A stretch of DNA of 64,000 nucleotides from contig JAGEMR010000015.1 of the NCBI GenBank assembly GCA_021030915.1, forward strand, positions 124,001 through 188,000. Reading direction: 5' to 3'. The notes under the pieces are model-generated. The model did not search any database, was not told the origin of the DNA, and was given only the letters and a program-made list of their open reading frames with translations. Within the stretch, counting starts at the first letter, position 1. Every line of letters begins with the position of its first letter. The DNA comes from Astrothelium macrocarpum (Eukaryota > Ascomycota > Dothideomycetes > Trypetheliales > Trypetheliaceae). Position numbers and translations under genes: made by a program. Below, piece by piece: positions 62,135 to 64,000 of the stretch.

Positions 62135-64000
62135 CTAAGACAGATCCAAAGGTGATCTGCACGAAAACGAATTTACCTGCGGAATCGCAAATGCTTCAAT
62201 CATGCTCTCGATCGCGGCATACATTCCCAAACCCGCAGTAGCCAACGCGCCTCCCGTGTACAATACGTGAGAGATATTTGCAAGAGTATAAAACCATCCT
62301 CCTGCAAAAAAGCCTCTGGCCCATCTCCTTAGACCTGTGTCCCGCCGAAAAACGACTCCGGTTGTCGGATCAAACCCGTCACCTTCACTTGATTTCATAG
62401 CAAAAAGCTTGATGTTGTAACCCAAAGCAAGCATCGGTGGGAAAGTATATGTAAATTGGATGATCACGGCAGCAGAAATAACACTGACAAAGCCAATGTA
62501 GTCAGGGATGGCAGCGGCAACGACGAATGCGATAGACCAGTATATGGGCACAAGGATCATCCAAAGAATTTTGCCCATTTTGGTCGAGAAAGGAGGAGCG
62601 TTCAGCAAGTCCATGAAGACATTGTTGTACAGTACTTTGACGCCTAGAGATAGTCAATTTCGTGCAAAGAAAGCTCTCAAAAGATACGAACCAATGTTGC
62701 CATACAAGCCAGCAGCAATCAGACCAGAACACACAGCAAGCATGTTTCCGGCCGTTTGCCATCCGTAAACAGACACACCTTGATACGAGACCTGGTAGGC
62801 GTATTGGCCTTGGAAATGGTAGACGTAGCAGCCGTAAATCATGTAGACACTATAGATGAAAAACTGTGCGCCCCACATGGCCTTGATGAAGTCACGGGGA
62901 CGTCGCATCTCGGCCATAAATTCTACAAATAACTGGGCTCCGCCATAAGCAAGGACGCCGGACATCAGACCATTCACAGAGCCAACAATACTATTAGGAT
63001 TGGGCAAGCCGTTGTAGTGAATAATGGGAGGGTAGTTACCATTCGCATCGGGAGTGATGCTATCCGGATTCGTTGCAAAGCCGGCCGATCCGAGAACAGA
63101 AATGGCATAATTCGGCGGACTGTGGGCCATGACTCCCATGGTGATAAAAATGACCATGAGATTGAGGAACACGGCAGCATTCGCCAACCAGCCATAGTTG
63201 CGAAGAGTTCGAACCTGGCCGATCAAAAAGCCGGAAATGACGAACAAAACGACACAAACGGCGTAGCAGAGCCGAAATTTGCTAACTTGAGAGAGACCCT
63301 GTCCATTCTGGATGGTGACTTGGCCGAGAATGAGCAGGAGAGCAAGGGCTTGGAGGACGTTGATCAGGTGGCGCATAAAGGGCCCAAAGATGCGCAAACC
63401 CAAATCGCCATAATTTCGACATGGAAACTCGTATGAGTCGAGACCCATGAAACAATTCCAGATGAGGTAGCCTGAGTATCCGGCCATAAGGCCGAAGACG
63501 GTGTAGAGGCCGATGCCGGGTCCCCAGCCCAGCGTGCCCATGGCGAAACCAACGCCATAGGGACCAAGTATGTCTGTCGTGATCAGGTAAAAGCAGGCTC
63601 CCCATGTGGCCGTCCTAAACAAGCGCGACGCATTCACCCATTCACTATCCGTTATCTCCATTCGATTTTCCTGCTTGGCAATATTGACACTGTGGAGGTC
63701 AGCACCTTCCTTCCCGGCTGGAGGAGGAGAGGAGTCATTAGAGCTATCTTGGGGGTTGTTGTGCGAAGAGCGGTGGAGGAGGATATCCTTTATGCTTTTC
63801 TTCTGATCCTGGGTATTATCCTCTTGTTCCAAAACTCTCGTCCGCTGAGCATAGTAAAAATACTCTTCAAATTTGACGCTCGAGTCGTGTAGCTTCCGAT
63901 CTTGGGGTCGGATAAAGGTACTTGAGCGCACAATGTCCTCGCCTTTGGGTGGGGTTAGATGTTCCTCAACATGAGGTGGGGGATGGTCGCGTGCGGAGAC
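62135..64000 (-). CDS. amino-acid transporter, AAAP family (5' end beyond window)
   Basis: Secondary transporter of the amino acid/auxin permease family (Aa_trans), in the plasma or vacuolar membrane. Two exons visible: from the window edge to 62692, and 62643-62135, joined at a phase-1 junction (GNIG to VKVLYNNV); 605 residues visible. The frame stays open to base 64000 (PPPHVEEHLTPPKGEDIV), so the start codon lies outside. A hydrophilic N-terminal tail of about 130 residues precedes about ten hydrophobic segments. Family landmarks include WGACFYLITTDILGPYGVGF, FGLMAGYSGYLIWNCFMGLD, FLIGQVRTLRNYGWLANAAV, AYGGAQLFVEFMAEMRRPRD and SVISAAVIIQFTYTFPPMLA. It ends SFSCRSPLDLS. Substrate unknown; no evident tie to the NRPS locus. 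Confidence 0.9.

Noticed and set aside
1..64000. tRNA, rRNA, CRISPR array, intact transposon
   Set aside because: Scanned by eye for T-arm words, tandem spaced repeats, terminal repeats and transposase or reverse-transcriptase motifs; none was convincing. A tRNA or repeat search program would be decisive.

Overview
The window comes from a filamentous ascomycete (Pezizomycotina). The genes carry many short introns (about 45-90 nt) with GTRNGT donors, CTRAY-type branch points and YAG acceptors. The protein families are typically fungal: KRE33, a CAP10-like GT90, Vps3844, DUF6594 and an NRPS with an ABCC exporter. The order cannot be fixed from sequence alone.

Left flank (1-18.2 kb), ordinary genome. 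In order: the ribosomal-RNA cytidine acetyltransferase KRE33/NAT10 (-), a CAP10-like GT90 glycosyltransferase (+), an unnamed mitochondrial-type membrane protein (-), a Vps3844-like ER/vacuolar sorting protein (+), a small multi-pass membrane protein (-), an IQ-motif calmodulin-binding protein with a plant-IQM-like core (+), and an FMN-dependent monooxygenase of the NtaA/SnaA/DszA type (-). A decayed class-I methyltransferase pseudogene (about 19.2-20.0 kb) sits between the monooxygenase and the NRPS.

Centre (20.6-52.2 kb), a specialised-metabolite locus. A giant three-exon NRPS (43728 to 20646, minus strand, 7,657 residues by my splice model, one exon of 19.6 kb) is divergent from a 15-exon ABCC/MRP-type ABC transporter (46583-52175). 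The NRPS reads half-C / A-T-E / C-A-T / C-A-T-E / C-A-T / C-(remnant A)-T-E / C-T / C-T*. Six working carrier domains and E domains in modules 1, 3 and 5 predict a hexapeptide with a D-L-D-L-D-L pattern. Only four adenylation domains are intact: module 5 keeps a decapitated A domain, module 6 has a repeat-rich linker where A would be, and the last carrier has lost its phosphopantetheine serine. The layout recalls the conserved NPS4/AbNPS2/NRPS4 family (fusahexin in Fusarium), but the substrate pockets I read need not give that product. The ABC transporter is the likely exporter; the monooxygenase is a possible but unproven partner.

Right flank (52.2-64 kb). About 6.5 kb has no convincing gene. 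It is followed by a weak membrane-protein ORF, a DUF6594 membrane protein with an apparent frameshift, and an AAAP-family amino-acid transporter whose 5' end runs off the window. No tRNA, rRNA, CRISPR array or intact transposon was seen.
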